A stretch of 64,000 nucleotides of DNA from VYFG01 sp965221795 (GTDB taxonomy: Bacteria; Pseudomonadota; Gammaproteobacteria; Arenicellales; Poriferihabitantaceae), in assembly GCA_965221795.1 (NCBI GenBank), contig OZ244914.1:2728001-2792000 (forward strand), given 5' to 3'. Both the position numbers and the translations under genes were made by a program. Position 1 is the stretch's first letter. The number at the start of each line of letters is the position of its first letter. The notes beneath the pieces were generated by a model. The model was not told the origin of the DNA and did not search any database. It saw nothing but the letters and a program-made list of their open reading frames with translations. Shown in pieces: positions 28,451 to 37,605 of the stretch.

Positions 28451-29875
28451 ATGACAAACCATCCCACCTTTCTCTGGCATGACTATGAGACATTCGGGGT
28501 CAATCCAGTGAAAGATCAGCCCGTGCAGTTTGCCGGTCAACGTACCGATAGTGACTTGAATCCGGTCGGGGACCCATGGGTGTTCTATTGCAAACCCTCC
28601 GTGGATCGATTACCGGCCCCCGAAGCGTGCCTTATCAATGGCATGACTCCGCAGTTCGCCAACGAAAAGGGCCTGCTTGAGCCAGAATTCATTGCCCGAA
28701 TCCGGGAGCAGATGTCGGTCCCCGGCACCTGCAGCGTGGGATACAACTCGATCAAGTTTGATGATGAAGTGACCCGGCATACATTGTTCCGGAATTTTCA
28801 GGACCCCTATGCACGCGAGTGGGAGCACGACTGTTCCCGATGGGATGTCATCGGGCTAGCCCGCATGACCGCCGCTCTGCGACCCGATGGAATTGAGTGG
28901 CCGACCGATGACCAGGGCCATCCGGTTTTTCGCCTGACTGAATTGACCGCTGCGAATGGCCTGGAGCATACCGATGCTCATGACGCTCTGTCGGATGTGT
29001 ATGCTACGATTTCGCTAGCCCGACTTCTGCGGGATAAGCAACCCCGTTTGTTCCGGTGGCTGCTGGAAATGCGCCGGAAGCGGAAAGTGTCCGAGTTTTT
29101 GGGTGAGCAATCCGGGAAACTTCTGGTGCACACGGACCGGTTCTATTCGGCCGCGTCACATTACACATCATTGGTCCTGCCGCTGCGTTATGAATCCGGC
29201 AACCCTAACAGCTTGCTGGTCTATAACTTGCGGCAAGATCCATCACTGTATCTTGACCTATCGAAGGAGGAATTGCATGACCGGTTGTTCCAAACAACGG
29301 AAGCATTGGGGGATCCCGGGTTGCGATTGCCCGTCACTTCCCTGAAGATCAACCAGTGTCCCGCCATTGCTCCCATCGCGACCCTGGATGAAAAGGCTCA
29401 GAAGCGGATCGGCATCGACAAGGCAGCCTGTGTCCGTCATGCGGAAACAATCCGCTCCTATCCGGATTTTGCGTCCCGGGTTGAGCAGGCTTTTTCAGCA
29501 CGCGAATTTCCCAAGGGGGGTGATGTCGACCAATCCCTCTATGATGATTTTCTGGACTCGCATGATCGGCAGGTCTGTCAGCGTATTTCAGCGGCTGCCC
29601 CGGATCAACTGGCCTCGGGAAACTTTCGATTTCATGATCCGAGGCTGCCGGAAATGTTGTTTCGATACCGGGCCAGGAATTGGCCAGAATCCCTGAAACC
29701 GGTAGAGCAGGAGCAATGGCAGGCTCATTGCCACGGTCGCTATGAAGATCCCGATAGTGGACTGGAAGCGTTTTTCGAACAATTGTCGAACCTGCGGCTG
29801 AAGGTAGGAGAAGATACTGCCAAGATCAGGATTCTGGATGATCTGGAGCAGTGGGCGGATTGCCTGCTGGTATAA
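28451..29875 (+). CDS. sbcB: Exodeoxyribonuclease I
   Basis: 474 residues, the usual ExoI length. The DEDDh exonuclease domain starts with TFLWHDYETFGVNPVKDQP (first Asp and Glu) and has SVGYNSIKFDDE and EHTDAHDALSDVYATI (final His and Asp). The following SH3-like and C-terminal helical domains match the family's course. It degrades single-stranded DNA 3' to 5' in recombination and mismatch repair. Divergent from the ssp operon; this is a core chromosomal gene and marks the right border of the defence cluster. Confidence 0.95.
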   Translation: MTNHPTFLWHDYETFGVNPVKDQPVQFAGQRTDSDLNPVGDPWVFYCKPSVDRLPAPEACLINGMTPQFANEKGLLEPEFIARIREQMSVPGTCSVGYNSIKFDDEVTRHTLFRNFQDPYAREWEHDCSRWDVIGLARMTAALRPDGIEWPTDDQGHPVFRLTELTAANGLEHTDAHDALSDVYATISLARLLRDKQPRLFRWLLEMRRKRKVSEFLGEQSGKLLVHTDRFYSAASHYTSLVLPLRYESGNPNSLLVYNLRQDPSLYLDLSKEELHDRLFQTTEALGDPGLRLPVTSLKINQCPAIAPIATLDEKAQKRIGIDKAACVRHAETIRSYPDFASRVEQAFSAREFPKGGDVDQSLYDDFLDSHDRQVCQRISAAAPDQLASGNFRFHDPRLPEMLFRYRARNWPESLKPVEQEQWQAHCHGRYEDPDSGLEAFFEQLSNLRLKVGEDTAKIRILDDLEQWADCLLV

Positions 29876-30046
29876 AATCGATCCGGGCATATGCATAGGG
29901 GCCCATAGAATCGCCCGGTTGGATTTTTTGTGCTGGATCGGAAAATGATACCGGACTGGTCCAATGGATAGGGTAGAATCGAACCGGTCTGGAGCTTGTC
30001 TACGGTTACGGCTCGTTGTGTTGCCTTTTGAGATTTGTACTGACCC

Positions 30047-30367
30047 ATGCCAACCATACATTATATCCTTCATGACGGAACCGAGCACGCCCTGGATGCT
30101 TCTGTAGGGGACAGTGTGATGGTTGTCGCGGTAAGAGAAAATTTGCCGGGAATTCTGGCGGAATGCGGGGGAGCATGCAGTTGTGCGACTTGCCACGTCC
30201 ATATTGACCCTGCCTGGGTGGACCGGCTACCCACGATGCAGCCCATGGAAGAGGAAATGCTCGAATTTGCAGAAGATGTCGATGATACCAGCCGGCTCAG
30301 TTGCCAGTTGCAGATTACGGATCAGTTAGATGGGCTCGTTGTGAATGTCCCGGAAAAGCAGTATTGA
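30047..30367 (+). CDS. [2Fe-2S] ferredoxin, adrenodoxin/putidaredoxin type
   Basis: 106 residues. Cluster ligands are Cys40, Cys46, Cys49 (spacing C-x5-C-x2-C) and Cys86 in RLSCQLQI, as in vertebrate-type ferredoxins that serve cytochromes P450, ring hydroxylases or Fe-S assembly. No reductase or P450 is nearby, so the partner is unknown. It stands alone between sbcB and the acetoacetyl-CoA synthetase gene. Confidence 0.92.
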   Translation: MPTIHYILHDGTEHALDASVGDSVMVVAVRENLPGILAECGGACSCATCHVHIDPAWVDRLPTMQPMEEEMLEFAEDVDDTSRLSCQLQITDQLDGLVVNVPEKQY

Positions 30368-30460
30368 CCGCCAGATCGCCTGGATACAGGGCTAATGCCT
30401 GGCCAGGTATGGAAGCTGGTCAATGGATTGTGCGGGATTGGCGACCTTGCTTGATATGCC

Positions 30461-32437
30461 ATGAAAAATTCCGACTCATATCCCATCGGTGAGTTGCTTT
30501 GGCAGCCAGATCAGGCATCAATCGAGCGTTCTCACTTATACCGATTCAGCAAGCGGATTTCGGCGGCATATCAGATCGATTGCGAGTATCAGGCGCTGCA
30601 GCGATGGAGCACCGAGCACGGCACCCGGTTTTGGGCCGAACTCTGGGATGAAGTAGAGGTGGTTGGCGAGCGCGGGCTCAGCCATGTGCTTGAGAATGCC
30701 GACCAAATGCCGGGAGCCCGGTGGTTTGTGCGGAGCCGACTGAACTTCGCGGAAAATCTCCTTCGATATCGGGACCATCGGACCGCGATTATTTTTCGTT
30801 CCGAAAGCGGTCGGAAAGCTCGTTACACTTATCGGCAGGTATATCGTGAGGTGGCCCGTCATGCGTCCATGCTACGTGCGTTTGGGGTCAAACCGGGTGA
30901 TCGTGTCGCCGGCTATATGGCCAATGTCCCCGAAACGGTATTCGCCATGTTGGCGGCTACTGGCCTGGGAGCAATCTGGTCATCCTGCTCTCCGGATTTC
31001 GGTTCCCGCGGCGTACTGGAACGATTTGCCCAAATTGAACCCAAGGTACTCTATTGTGTGGACGGCTATCAATACAATGGAAAACCTTTTGATATCATGC
31101 CCTCGATAGGGCAGATCGCCGCTGGGTTGTCTTCGCTCCACCGAATCCTCGTAGTGCCTTTTTTGGAGGATGCCCCTGCATTGCCAGAGGATGCCCGGTT
31201 CAGCCTCCTGTCGGATGCCCTTGCGCCCCATGGAGATGAGGCGGATATGGAGCTGGTCCGGTTTCCCTTCGACCATCCCCTTTACATCCTGTATTCGTCC
31301 GGCACGACGGGCCCTCCCAAATGTATTGTCCACAGTGCGGGCGGGACATTGCTGCAACATCTCAAGGAACACAAGCTGCACTGTGACCTGAGACGGGAGG
31401 ACATTCTGTTCTTTTTTACCACCTGTGGATGGATGATGTGGAATTGGCTGGTCAGTGGCCTCGCCACCGGATGCACGCTGGTTCTCTATGACGGTTCTCC
31501 GTTCTTTCCCCGTGCTTCAAGCTTGTGGCAGACAGCGGAAGAGTTGGGCATTACCGTGTTCGGTACCAGTGCCCGCTATATTGCTTCCTGCGCCAAGGCC
31601 GGATTGAGCCCATCTCTTGAATACAACTTGTCGGCGATCCGTGCGGTCCTCTCGACCGGTTCGCCTCTGGCCCCGGAACAGTTTAATTATATCTACCAAC
31701 ACATCGGCAGGGACCTGATGTTGTCTTCCATGTCCGGAGGGACGGACATCGTGGCCTGTTTCGTCCTTGGCAATCCGATGCTTCCGGTGCGCAGGGGAGA
31801 AATCCAGTGTCGGGGGCTGGGTATGGCGGTCGATATCTATGATGAAAAAGGTCCAGTACATGGAAAAAAAGGCGAGTTGGTGTGTACCCGCCCGTTTCCT
31901 TCCATTCCTCTGGGCTTTTGGGGTGAGCCGGATAACCGCCGTTTCCTGGAGGCCTATTTTTCGCGTTTCCCGGGAGTATGGGCCCAGGGAGACTATGCGG
32001 AAATCACTCCCTCTGATGGCATCATCATCCATGGCCGCTCGGACGCTGTGCTGAATCCCGGTGGAGTGCGTATCGGAACGGCCGAAATATACCGTCAGGT
32101 TGAGAAGGTAGATGAGGTGCTGGAAAGCCTTTGCATCGGCCAGCAGTGGTCCCGGGACGTTCGGATTGTCCTGTTTGTCCTGCTGCGGGAGGGGGTAATA
32201 CTGACCGAGGACCTGAAGGAAAAAATCCGTCATGTCATTCGTCAAAATGCCAGCCCTCGCCATGTACCTCAAAAAATCATTGCTGTGCCGGATATCCCCC
32301 GAACGTTGAGTGGAAAAATTGTGGAATTGACCATAAAACATATTGTGCATGGCGATCCGGTCCGCAACACCGAAGCATTAGTGAACCCCGGAGCTCTGGA
32401 ATATTTCCGGGATTTGCCCGAATTGCAACAGGATTGA
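30461..32437 (+). CDS. Acetoacetyl-CoA synthetase (acetoacetate-CoA ligase)
   Basis: 658 residues, the length of AacS. The adenylate-forming core is intact: YILYSSGTTGPPKCIVHSAG (P-loop), FFFTTCGWMMWNWLVSGL, a VLSTGSPL segment, YAEITPSDGIIIHGRSDAVL with the hinge Asp, and PRTLSGKIVELTIKHI with the catalytic Lys. The TTCGWMMWNWL wording is characteristic of acetoacetate- rather than acetate-activating members. It makes acetoacetyl-CoA from acetoacetate and ATP; the thiolase 50 bases downstream can then split it to two acetyl-CoA. Together they form a ketone-body or PHB-recovery pair. Confidence 0.92.
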   Translation: MKNSDSYPIGELLWQPDQASIERSHLYRFSKRISAAYQIDCEYQALQRWSTEHGTRFWAELWDEVEVVGERGLSHVLENADQMPGARWFVRSRLNFAENLLRYRDHRTAIIFRSESGRKARYTYRQVYREVARHASMLRAFGVKPGDRVAGYMANVPETVFAMLAATGLGAIWSSCSPDFGSRGVLERFAQIEPKVLYCVDGYQYNGKPFDIMPSIGQIAAGLSSLHRILVVPFLEDAPALPEDARFSLLSDALAPHGDEADMELVRFPFDHPLYILYSSGTTGPPKCIVHSAGGTLLQHLKEHKLHCDLRREDILFFFTTCGWMMWNWLVSGLATGCTLVLYDGSPFFPRASSLWQTAEELGITVFGTSARYIASCAKAGLSPSLEYNLSAIRAVLSTGSPLAPEQFNYIYQHIGRDLMLSSMSGGTDIVACFVLGNPMLPVRRGEIQCRGLGMAVDIYDEKGPVHGKKGELVCTRPFPSIPLGFWGEPDNRRFLEAYFSRFPGVWAQGDYAEITPSDGIIIHGRSDAVLNPGGVRIGTAEIYRQVEKVDEVLESLCIGQQWSRDVRIVLFVLLREGVILTEDLKEKIRHVIRQNASPRHVPQKIIAVPDIPRTLSGKIVELTIKHIVHGDPVRNTEALVNPGALEYFRDLPELQQD

Positions 32438-32487
32438 CATGACCCATATTCTATCCATTTCATTCATTCGACTTACAGGAGCTTTCA

Positions 32488-33675
32488 ATGCAACCCAATG
32501 ATGTATATCTGGTCAGTGGTGTACGCACTGCTGTTGGCGATTTTGGTGGCAGCCTCAAGGGGCAGCGCCCGGGCGACCTCGGCGCGGCTGTAGTTCGGGA
32601 AGCCGTATCACGGGCCGGCATTGCGCCCGATTCAGTTGGTCACTGTGCGATTGGCAATGTCATCCACACAGAAGCCCAGGATATGTATATTTCACGAGTG
32701 GCGGCACTCAATGGCGGCCTGTCCCACAAGGCACCTGCAGTCACAGTCAACCGGCTTTGTGGCAGCGGCCTGCAGGCCATCATCACTGCCGGCCAACAGA
32801 TCCAATTGGGCTTGTGCGACACGGCAGTGGGGGGTGGTGTGGAATCGATGAGTCGCGCCGCCTATGTCGCCGAAAACGCCCGATTTGGCATTCGCATGAA
32901 CAATTCCCAACTGGTGGACATGATGGTCGCGGCCCTGAGTTGCCCCATGGAGCTTTGCCATATGGGCATTACGGCAGAAAATATCGCGGAAAAATGGGAG
33001 ATCACACGGGAAGATCAGGATGCCTTGGCCATTACCAGCCACAGGCGTGCGCAGAACGCCATTGAAAACGGATATTTCAAAGGCCAGATAGTGCCGATTG
33101 AACTCAAGAGTCGCAAGGGGACGACCGTTTTCGAGCAGGATGAGCATGTCCGTTTCAATGCTTCACTCGACGATATGGCAAAGTTGCGCCCGGTGTTCAA
33201 ACGGGAAGGTGGTACGGTTACCGCCGGCAATGCATCCGGTATCAACGACGGTGCAGCTGCGGTGGTGCTGATGTCCGAAGAGGCGATGGAAGCCCAGGGA
33301 GCCAAGCCACGGGCCAAACTGCTCAAGTATGCATATGCAGGCGTCGAACCCAAGTACATGGGCATTGGTCCAGTCCCTGCGGTGCAGAACCTGCTGGATG
33401 GCACCGATTACACCGTGCACGATATCGACGTATGGGAAGTAAACGAAGCATTCGCCGCTCAGGCTATAGCGGTTGCTCGAGATCTGGGTCTGCCGGATGA
33501 CAGGTTGAATCCGAATGGCAGTGGCATTGCCCTGGGTCATCCGATTGGGGCGACCGGTGCGATCATCACCGTGAAAGCGATTGCAGAACTCGAACGGACT
33601 GGTGGCCGGCTGGCGGTGGTGACCATGTGCATTGGGGGTGGGCAGGGAATCGCGGCACTCTTCGAACGGGTCTGA
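32488..33675 (+). CDS. Acetyl-CoA C-acetyltransferase (thiolase)
   Basis: 395 residues, start ATG with AGGAG. Nucleophile Cys91 lies in VNRLCGSGLQAI; the C-terminal motifs are EAFAAQAIAVARDLGL, ALGHPIGATGAIIT (His) and VTMCIGGGQGIAALF (acid/base Cys). The enzyme interconverts two acetyl-CoA and acetoacetyl-CoA. Same operon as the acetoacetyl-CoA synthetase. Substrate chain length cannot be told from sequence alone, but context fits short-chain use. Confidence 0.95.
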   Translation: MQPNDVYLVSGVRTAVGDFGGSLKGQRPGDLGAAVVREAVSRAGIAPDSVGHCAIGNVIHTEAQDMYISRVAALNGGLSHKAPAVTVNRLCGSGLQAIITAGQQIQLGLCDTAVGGGVESMSRAAYVAENARFGIRMNNSQLVDMMVAALSCPMELCHMGITAENIAEKWEITREDQDALAITSHRRAQNAIENGYFKGQIVPIELKSRKGTTVFEQDEHVRFNASLDDMAKLRPVFKREGGTVTAGNASGINDGAAAVVLMSEEAMEAQGAKPRAKLLKYAYAGVEPKYMGIGPVPAVQNLLDGTDYTVHDIDVWEVNEAFAAQAIAVARDLGLPDDRLNPNGSGIALGHPIGATGAIITVKAIAELERTGGRLAVVTMCIGGGQGIAALFERV

Positions 33676-33923
33676 TTTGCCCGCTTTGGTCTGACCAGAA
33701 CCGGGTCACCGCAGCGCATCCGGGTGGAAACCTTCCCCCGGATGCTCGTTGCCACTGGTCCGTTCAGCCTATCGAGAGTGCCTGGTGGAAGAGTACATAC
33801 CATCAGCCTCCGATGCCGTCATCACGCTACTTTCGAAGTGAGCCCCAAAAAGCCGAAATTGGCGTGCGCTCAATCGGGTCTTGCTTTGTATTGCAGATCC
33901 GGGATTGCCGAAAACGTGGTTCA

Positions 33924-34952
33924 TCAACGGCCCTCGAAGCCGGTCAGGACGTTCACGGTGTTGATGCCAATCTCCTCGACGGCGTAACCACCTTCCATCA
34001 CAAACAAGGTCGGCAGGTTCAATTGGGCGATGACAGAACCATATCGTTTGAAGTCATCGCTGGAAAGCCGGAAAAAGGAAATCGGATCATTCTCGAAGGT
34101 GTCCACACCTAAGGAGACTACCAAGGCATCGGGGGTGAATTCTGCAATCTTCCTGCACGCATCCTGAAGTGCCTCACACCATGCGGCATAGGCCGTGCCG
34201 GGTCCCAGCGGATAGTTGTGATTGTATCCTTCCCCGACCCCGACCCCGGTTTCATCGGCATACCCCAGAAAATGCGGAAAAGCAGCCCGGGGGTCGCCAT
34301 GAATCGAAGTGAACAGTACGTCATTCCGTGCATAGAAGATGCTTTGGGTGCCGTTTCCGTGATGAAAGTCGACATCCAGTATGGCGACCCGATCCGCGCC
34401 ACTATCAAGAAATGCCTGCGCCGAGACGGCGGCATTATTGATAAAACAGTAACCGCCATATTGATCCCGGGATGCATGGTGTCCAGGCGGGCGGCAGAGT
34501 GCAAATGCCGCACTTCCGCTGGACTCCACTCGGGCTTGGGCCGTGAGTGCCACATTCACACTGGCCCGGGCAGCGTGCCAGGTACCTTCGCTGATCGAGG
34601 TTTCCACGGCCATCGCATAGTAGCCCAAACGGCCTTCAATATGTTCCGGGATGCGCTGTTGCATTCCGCGGGCGGGAAAGACAGTGGGAATGGCTTCCCC
34701 CTGAAACCCTTCCGCCTTCCATTCGGCCCAACAGGAATGCAGAAAATCCATGAATTCCGAATCATGAACCCGGACGACAGGATCCATGCTGAAATCTTCG
34801 GGACGAATGATCTCTCCAAGTTGGACTTCTTCGATCCGGTCCAGGACATACTGCATGCGCTCAGGGCATTCAAATGGCGGCACCAGTTCGCCGCCATACA
34901 GTTCGGTTTTGGCATTTCGCAAGGAATGATCTTCGCTATAGACGGTCAGCAT
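33924..34952 (-). CDS. Histone-deacetylase-family acetylpolyamine amidohydrolase
   Basis: 342 residues, matching bacterial acetylpolyamine amidohydrolases. Active-site parts: CRPPGHHASRDQYGGYCFIN (paired His), AILDVDFHHGNGTQSIFY (zinc Asp and His), LVVSLGVDTFENDP (second zinc Asp region) and VMEGGYAVEEIG (Tyr). It would remove acetyl groups from acetylated polyamines. A spermidine/putrescine-type importer (potABCD) is present at 58.6-62.5 kb, so polyamine use is plausible for this organism. It precedes no gene on its strand; the amidase 36 bases upstream is probably cotranscribed. Confidence 0.92.
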   Translation of the reverse strand: MLTVYSEDHSLRNAKTELYGGELVPPFECPERMQYVLDRIEEVQLGEIIRPEDFSMDPVVRVHDSEFMDFLHSCWAEWKAEGFQGEAIPTVFPARGMQQRIPEHIEGRLGYYAMAVETSISEGTWHAARASVNVALTAQARVESSGSAAFALCRPPGHHASRDQYGGYCFINNAAVSAQAFLDSGADRVAILDVDFHHGNGTQSIFYARNDVLFTSIHGDPRAAFPHFLGYADETGVGVGEGYNHNYPLGPGTAYAAWCEALQDACRKIAEFTPDALVVSLGVDTFENDPISFFRLSSDDFKRYGSVIAQLNLPTLFVMEGGYAVEEIGINTVNVLTGFEGR

Positions 34953-34988
34953 AGGAAACTCCGTGATAGATGGGGGGTGTAATCAGGT

Positions 34989-36428
34989 TCAGTGAGCAGG
35001 AATACGAGGGTCCATCTGCCAGCTTGACAGGGCGTTGGCCGATGCCTCAAATGCCTTGCCGGCTTCAATGACCTTACGGTCTGCATAGGTTCGGGAGACC
35101 AGTTGAATACCGGTCGGGACGCCATTGCTCCCGAGCCCTGACGGAATCGCCAGCACCGGGCAGCGGCTGAGCATGTTGAACGGATAGGTCAGCGACCAAT
35201 ATTCTTCGTCGGTGACGATGCTTTGGCCGTTGATCACCACTTCACTGTCGGGCCAGGTGAATTCCGCAGGAATCCGGTTGGTCCCCAGGGTAGGGCAAAC
35301 GAACAGGTCGTAACGGTCCATCAGAGGACCGAATACCCGGTACATCTCTACCATGACCTGCAACGAGTGCAGGTAATCATTCGGGGTAGACTGGCGTGCA
35401 CGCTCTAGAAAGAAAATGGCATATTCCGTCAGATCTTCTCGGTGAGTATCCAGGAGAGAGGAGATTGTGGTGGCCCAGTTATGGGACCAGTAGGTGTGAG
35501 CGGCATCAATGATATCCGGATTCCAGCCAAGGTCGACATGTTCGACCCGGGCACCTAAATCGCGAAAGACTTCCAGTGCGCGGTGCGTATTTTGCACTAC
35601 CTCGCGGTCAATCTCCATGAACCCGAGGTCCATGGACCAGGCAATCTTCCACCCCCCCAGGTTGGGCAGTACGTGTCGGGTATCCAGTCGGACCCGGTTG
35701 CGTAGTGTGGCAATGTCTTGATTATGCGGACCGGACATGACATTTTGCATCAGGGCGATGTCGGATACGGAACGGGTCATGGGACCAGAATGGCTGTAGA
35801 AATCCAGGTTGAAGACGGGAATCTCCGGATTGCGTCCGTAAGGGGGCTTGTAGCCCACAATGCCGCATTGGGCCGCAGGAATGCGGATGGAACCGCCGAT
35901 ATCGGTTCCGGTGCCCAGGGTTGCCATACCGGCGGCCAGCGCCGCGCCGGTTCCACCGGAAGAGCCTCCGGGAGTCAGGTCGAGTTGCCAGGGGTTCCGG
36001 GTCACTCCGAACAGCAGGGAGTGACAGGAACCCAACAGACAGAATTCCGGGGTCGCTGTTTTGGCAATCGGAATGGCACCGGCTCTCAGCAGCCGCTCAA
36101 TGACAATGTCCGATTCATTGTCCACGCGATCCTGGAAAACCCGTGAGGAGGAGGTTCGGCGGGTTCCCCGGAGACGAAATTCGTCTTTGATGGCCACCGG
36201 CAATCCCTCCAGGTTGCGCGGACGACCCTTTTGGTATCGCTTCTCGGCCAACTGTGCTGCATCCAGTGCCCGGTCATAGTATGTGTCTGTGAAGGCATTG
36301 ACGGCCGGCTGCATCGCTTCAGCTCTTTCGATCACCGCACGCATCAGGTCCACCGGGGACAGTTCGCCCCGGTGGAAAAGGGCCAGGGCCTCCACGCCGG
36401 AGAGGTAACAAAGTTCCGTATTGTTCAT
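34989..36428 (-). CDS. Amidase signature family enzyme
   Basis: 479 residues. Ser-cisSer-Lys triad: Lys in LPVAIKDEFRLRG near residue 80, TPGGSSGGTGAALAAGMATL and GTGTDIGGSIRIPAAQCG. It hydrolyses a carboxamide to acid plus ammonia. It is not in a gatCAB setting and lacks GatA context, so it is catabolic. It overlaps the upstream phosphoribosyltransferase stop by four bases and is followed by the polyamine deacetylase, forming a three-gene unit. Substrate unknown. Confidence 0.92.
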   Translation of the reverse strand: MNNTELCYLSGVEALALFHRGELSPVDLMRAVIERAEAMQPAVNAFTDTYYDRALDAAQLAEKRYQKGRPRNLEGLPVAIKDEFRLRGTRRTSSSRVFQDRVDNESDIVIERLLRAGAIPIAKTATPEFCLLGSCHSLLFGVTRNPWQLDLTPGGSSGGTGAALAAGMATLGTGTDIGGSIRIPAAQCGIVGYKPPYGRNPEIPVFNLDFYSHSGPMTRSVSDIALMQNVMSGPHNQDIATLRNRVRLDTRHVLPNLGGWKIAWSMDLGFMEIDREVVQNTHRALEVFRDLGARVEHVDLGWNPDIIDAAHTYWSHNWATTISSLLDTHREDLTEYAIFFLERARQSTPNDYLHSLQVMVEMYRVFGPLMDRYDLFVCPTLGTNRIPAEFTWPDSEVVINGQSIVTDEEYWSLTYPFNMLSRCPVLAIPSGLGSNGVPTGIQLVSRTYADRKVIEAGKAFEASANALSSWQMDPRIPAH

Positions 36429-36988
36429 GTTTTCAGGATAGACCAGATTGCTGGCCGATGGATGCGAATCTCGTCATCGGACAGCCCTTCAAGGGAGTGG
36501 GGAAACTTGATCCATTGTTCGGTTTCATGCAAGTAATAATCCGGCGATATGCCGGTTTGATTGCGCGAGGGCTTATACCATGGAACCGCAATCCGGATAT
36601 CCCCCGGAGTATTCTGTCTTGCCTTGCGCTGCAGTTTGTCGATAATCGCCCGAATGGTCAGACCCGTATCGAACACATCGTCCACCAGTAACAAGCGATC
36701 ATCGAAATTGACCCGGTCGACCAGGTAGCGCAAGCCATGTACCTTGATGCTTGGTTCCCTTTGGTCAATGGCCGAGGTGTAGGAAGAAGTACGAATGGCA
36801 ATGTGATCCGTTTCGATTCCGGCCCAGGCCAGTACTTCCTGAACGGCAATGCCAACCGGTGTGCCCCCACGCCATATGCCGACGATGAAGTGGGGTTTGA
36901 ATCCACTGTTCACCACCATGGCACCGAGTTGCATGGCATCCTGCAACAAATCCTCGGCCTGGAGGTAAAATTTCTGTCTCATCCCCAT
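36425..36988 (-). CDS. PRTase-fold phosphoribosyltransferase (HGPRT-like), copy 1
   Basis: 187 residues from the ATG at 36988; an upstream in-frame extension to 37219 would cover the divergent gene and is rejected. PRPP-binding signature DRLLLVDDVFDTGLTIRAI, a HFIVGIWRGGTPVGIAVQE phosphate-loop region, and a C-terminal KFPHSL segment. Fold known from hypoxanthine-guanine phosphoribosyltransferases, which salvage purine bases. It is clearly paralogous to the divergent gene 11 bases away. Translationally coupled to the amidase. Confidence 0.85.
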   Translation of the reverse strand: MGMRQKFYLQAEDLLQDAMQLGAMVVNSGFKPHFIVGIWRGGTPVGIAVQEVLAWAGIETDHIAIRTSSYTSAIDQREPSIKVHGLRYLVDRVNFDDRLLLVDDVFDTGLTIRAIIDKLQRKARQNTPGDIRIAVPWYKPSRNQTGISPDYYLHETEQWIKFPHSLEGLSDDEIRIHRPAIWSILKT

Positions 36989-36999
36989 GATTCTAGTCC

Positions 37000-37605
37000 A
37001 TGAAACATCGTCAAGTAACCGAAACAGTCGACAAAATCTTTGTGAATGAGCAGGATTTGATACTGGACAGTTTTCGATTGGGACGACAGATCCATGACAG
37101 TGGGTTTTATCCGGATTATCTGGTAGGAATTTGGCGCGGTGGCAGTGCGGTGGGTATTGTAGTGCAGGAATGCCTGCAGTATCTTGGGGTGAAAACCGAC
37201 CACATCCCCATCCGGACATCGTACCGTGGGATGGAAAACTATGCAGGCATGATCCGCAACACGGACCAGATCCGTGTGCATGGGCTGGAGTATCTGGTCA
37301 GCCGACTGGATTCCGAGCATCGGCTTTTACTGGTCGATGATGTGTTCAGCAGTGGTCACAGTGTCCAGGCCGTGAAAGAAAAGCTGCAACGCCAGTTGCG
37401 CCAGAACATGCCCGAGGATATTCGTGTGGCCACAGTCTGGTATCGGCCGGTATCCGGGCGTACCGGTCCGGAATACTTTCTTCATGAAACCGACCGCTGG
37501 TTGGTGTTGCCGTATGAGCTTTCTGGCCTGACCCTGAAAGAAATCCACATGCACAAGCACGGAGTAGCCCCGATTCTTGAGTCCATTCGAATGCCGGAAT
37601 CATGA
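37000..37605 (+). CDS. PRTase-fold phosphoribosyltransferase (HGPRT-like), copy 2
   Basis: 201 residues. The sequence runs parallel to copy 1: YLVGIWRGGSAVGIVVQECL against FIVGIWRGGTPVGIAVQEVL, HRLLLVDDVFSSGHSVQAV against DRLLLVDDVFDTGLTIRAI, and both end with YFLHET or YYLHET followed by Trp. The usual DTG after the acidic pair is SSG here, which may alter PRPP or metal handling. Its ATG lies 11 bases from the ATG of copy 1, so the promoters of the two genes must overlap each other's coding sequence or leader. Confidence 0.85.
   Translation: MKHRQVTETVDKIFVNEQDLILDSFRLGRQIHDSGFYPDYLVGIWRGGSAVGIVVQECLQYLGVKTDHIPIRTSYRGMENYAGMIRNTDQIRVHGLEYLVSRLDSEHRLLLVDDVFSSGHSVQAVKEKLQRQLRQNMPEDIRVATVWYRPVSGRTGPEYFLHETDRWLVLPYELSGLTLKEIHMHKHGVAPILESIRMPES

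Noticed and set aside
36989..37219. N-terminal extension of the first phosphoribosyltransferase
   Set aside because: It lies entirely over the 5' coding region of the divergent paralogue, and the family normally starts at the ATG chosen.
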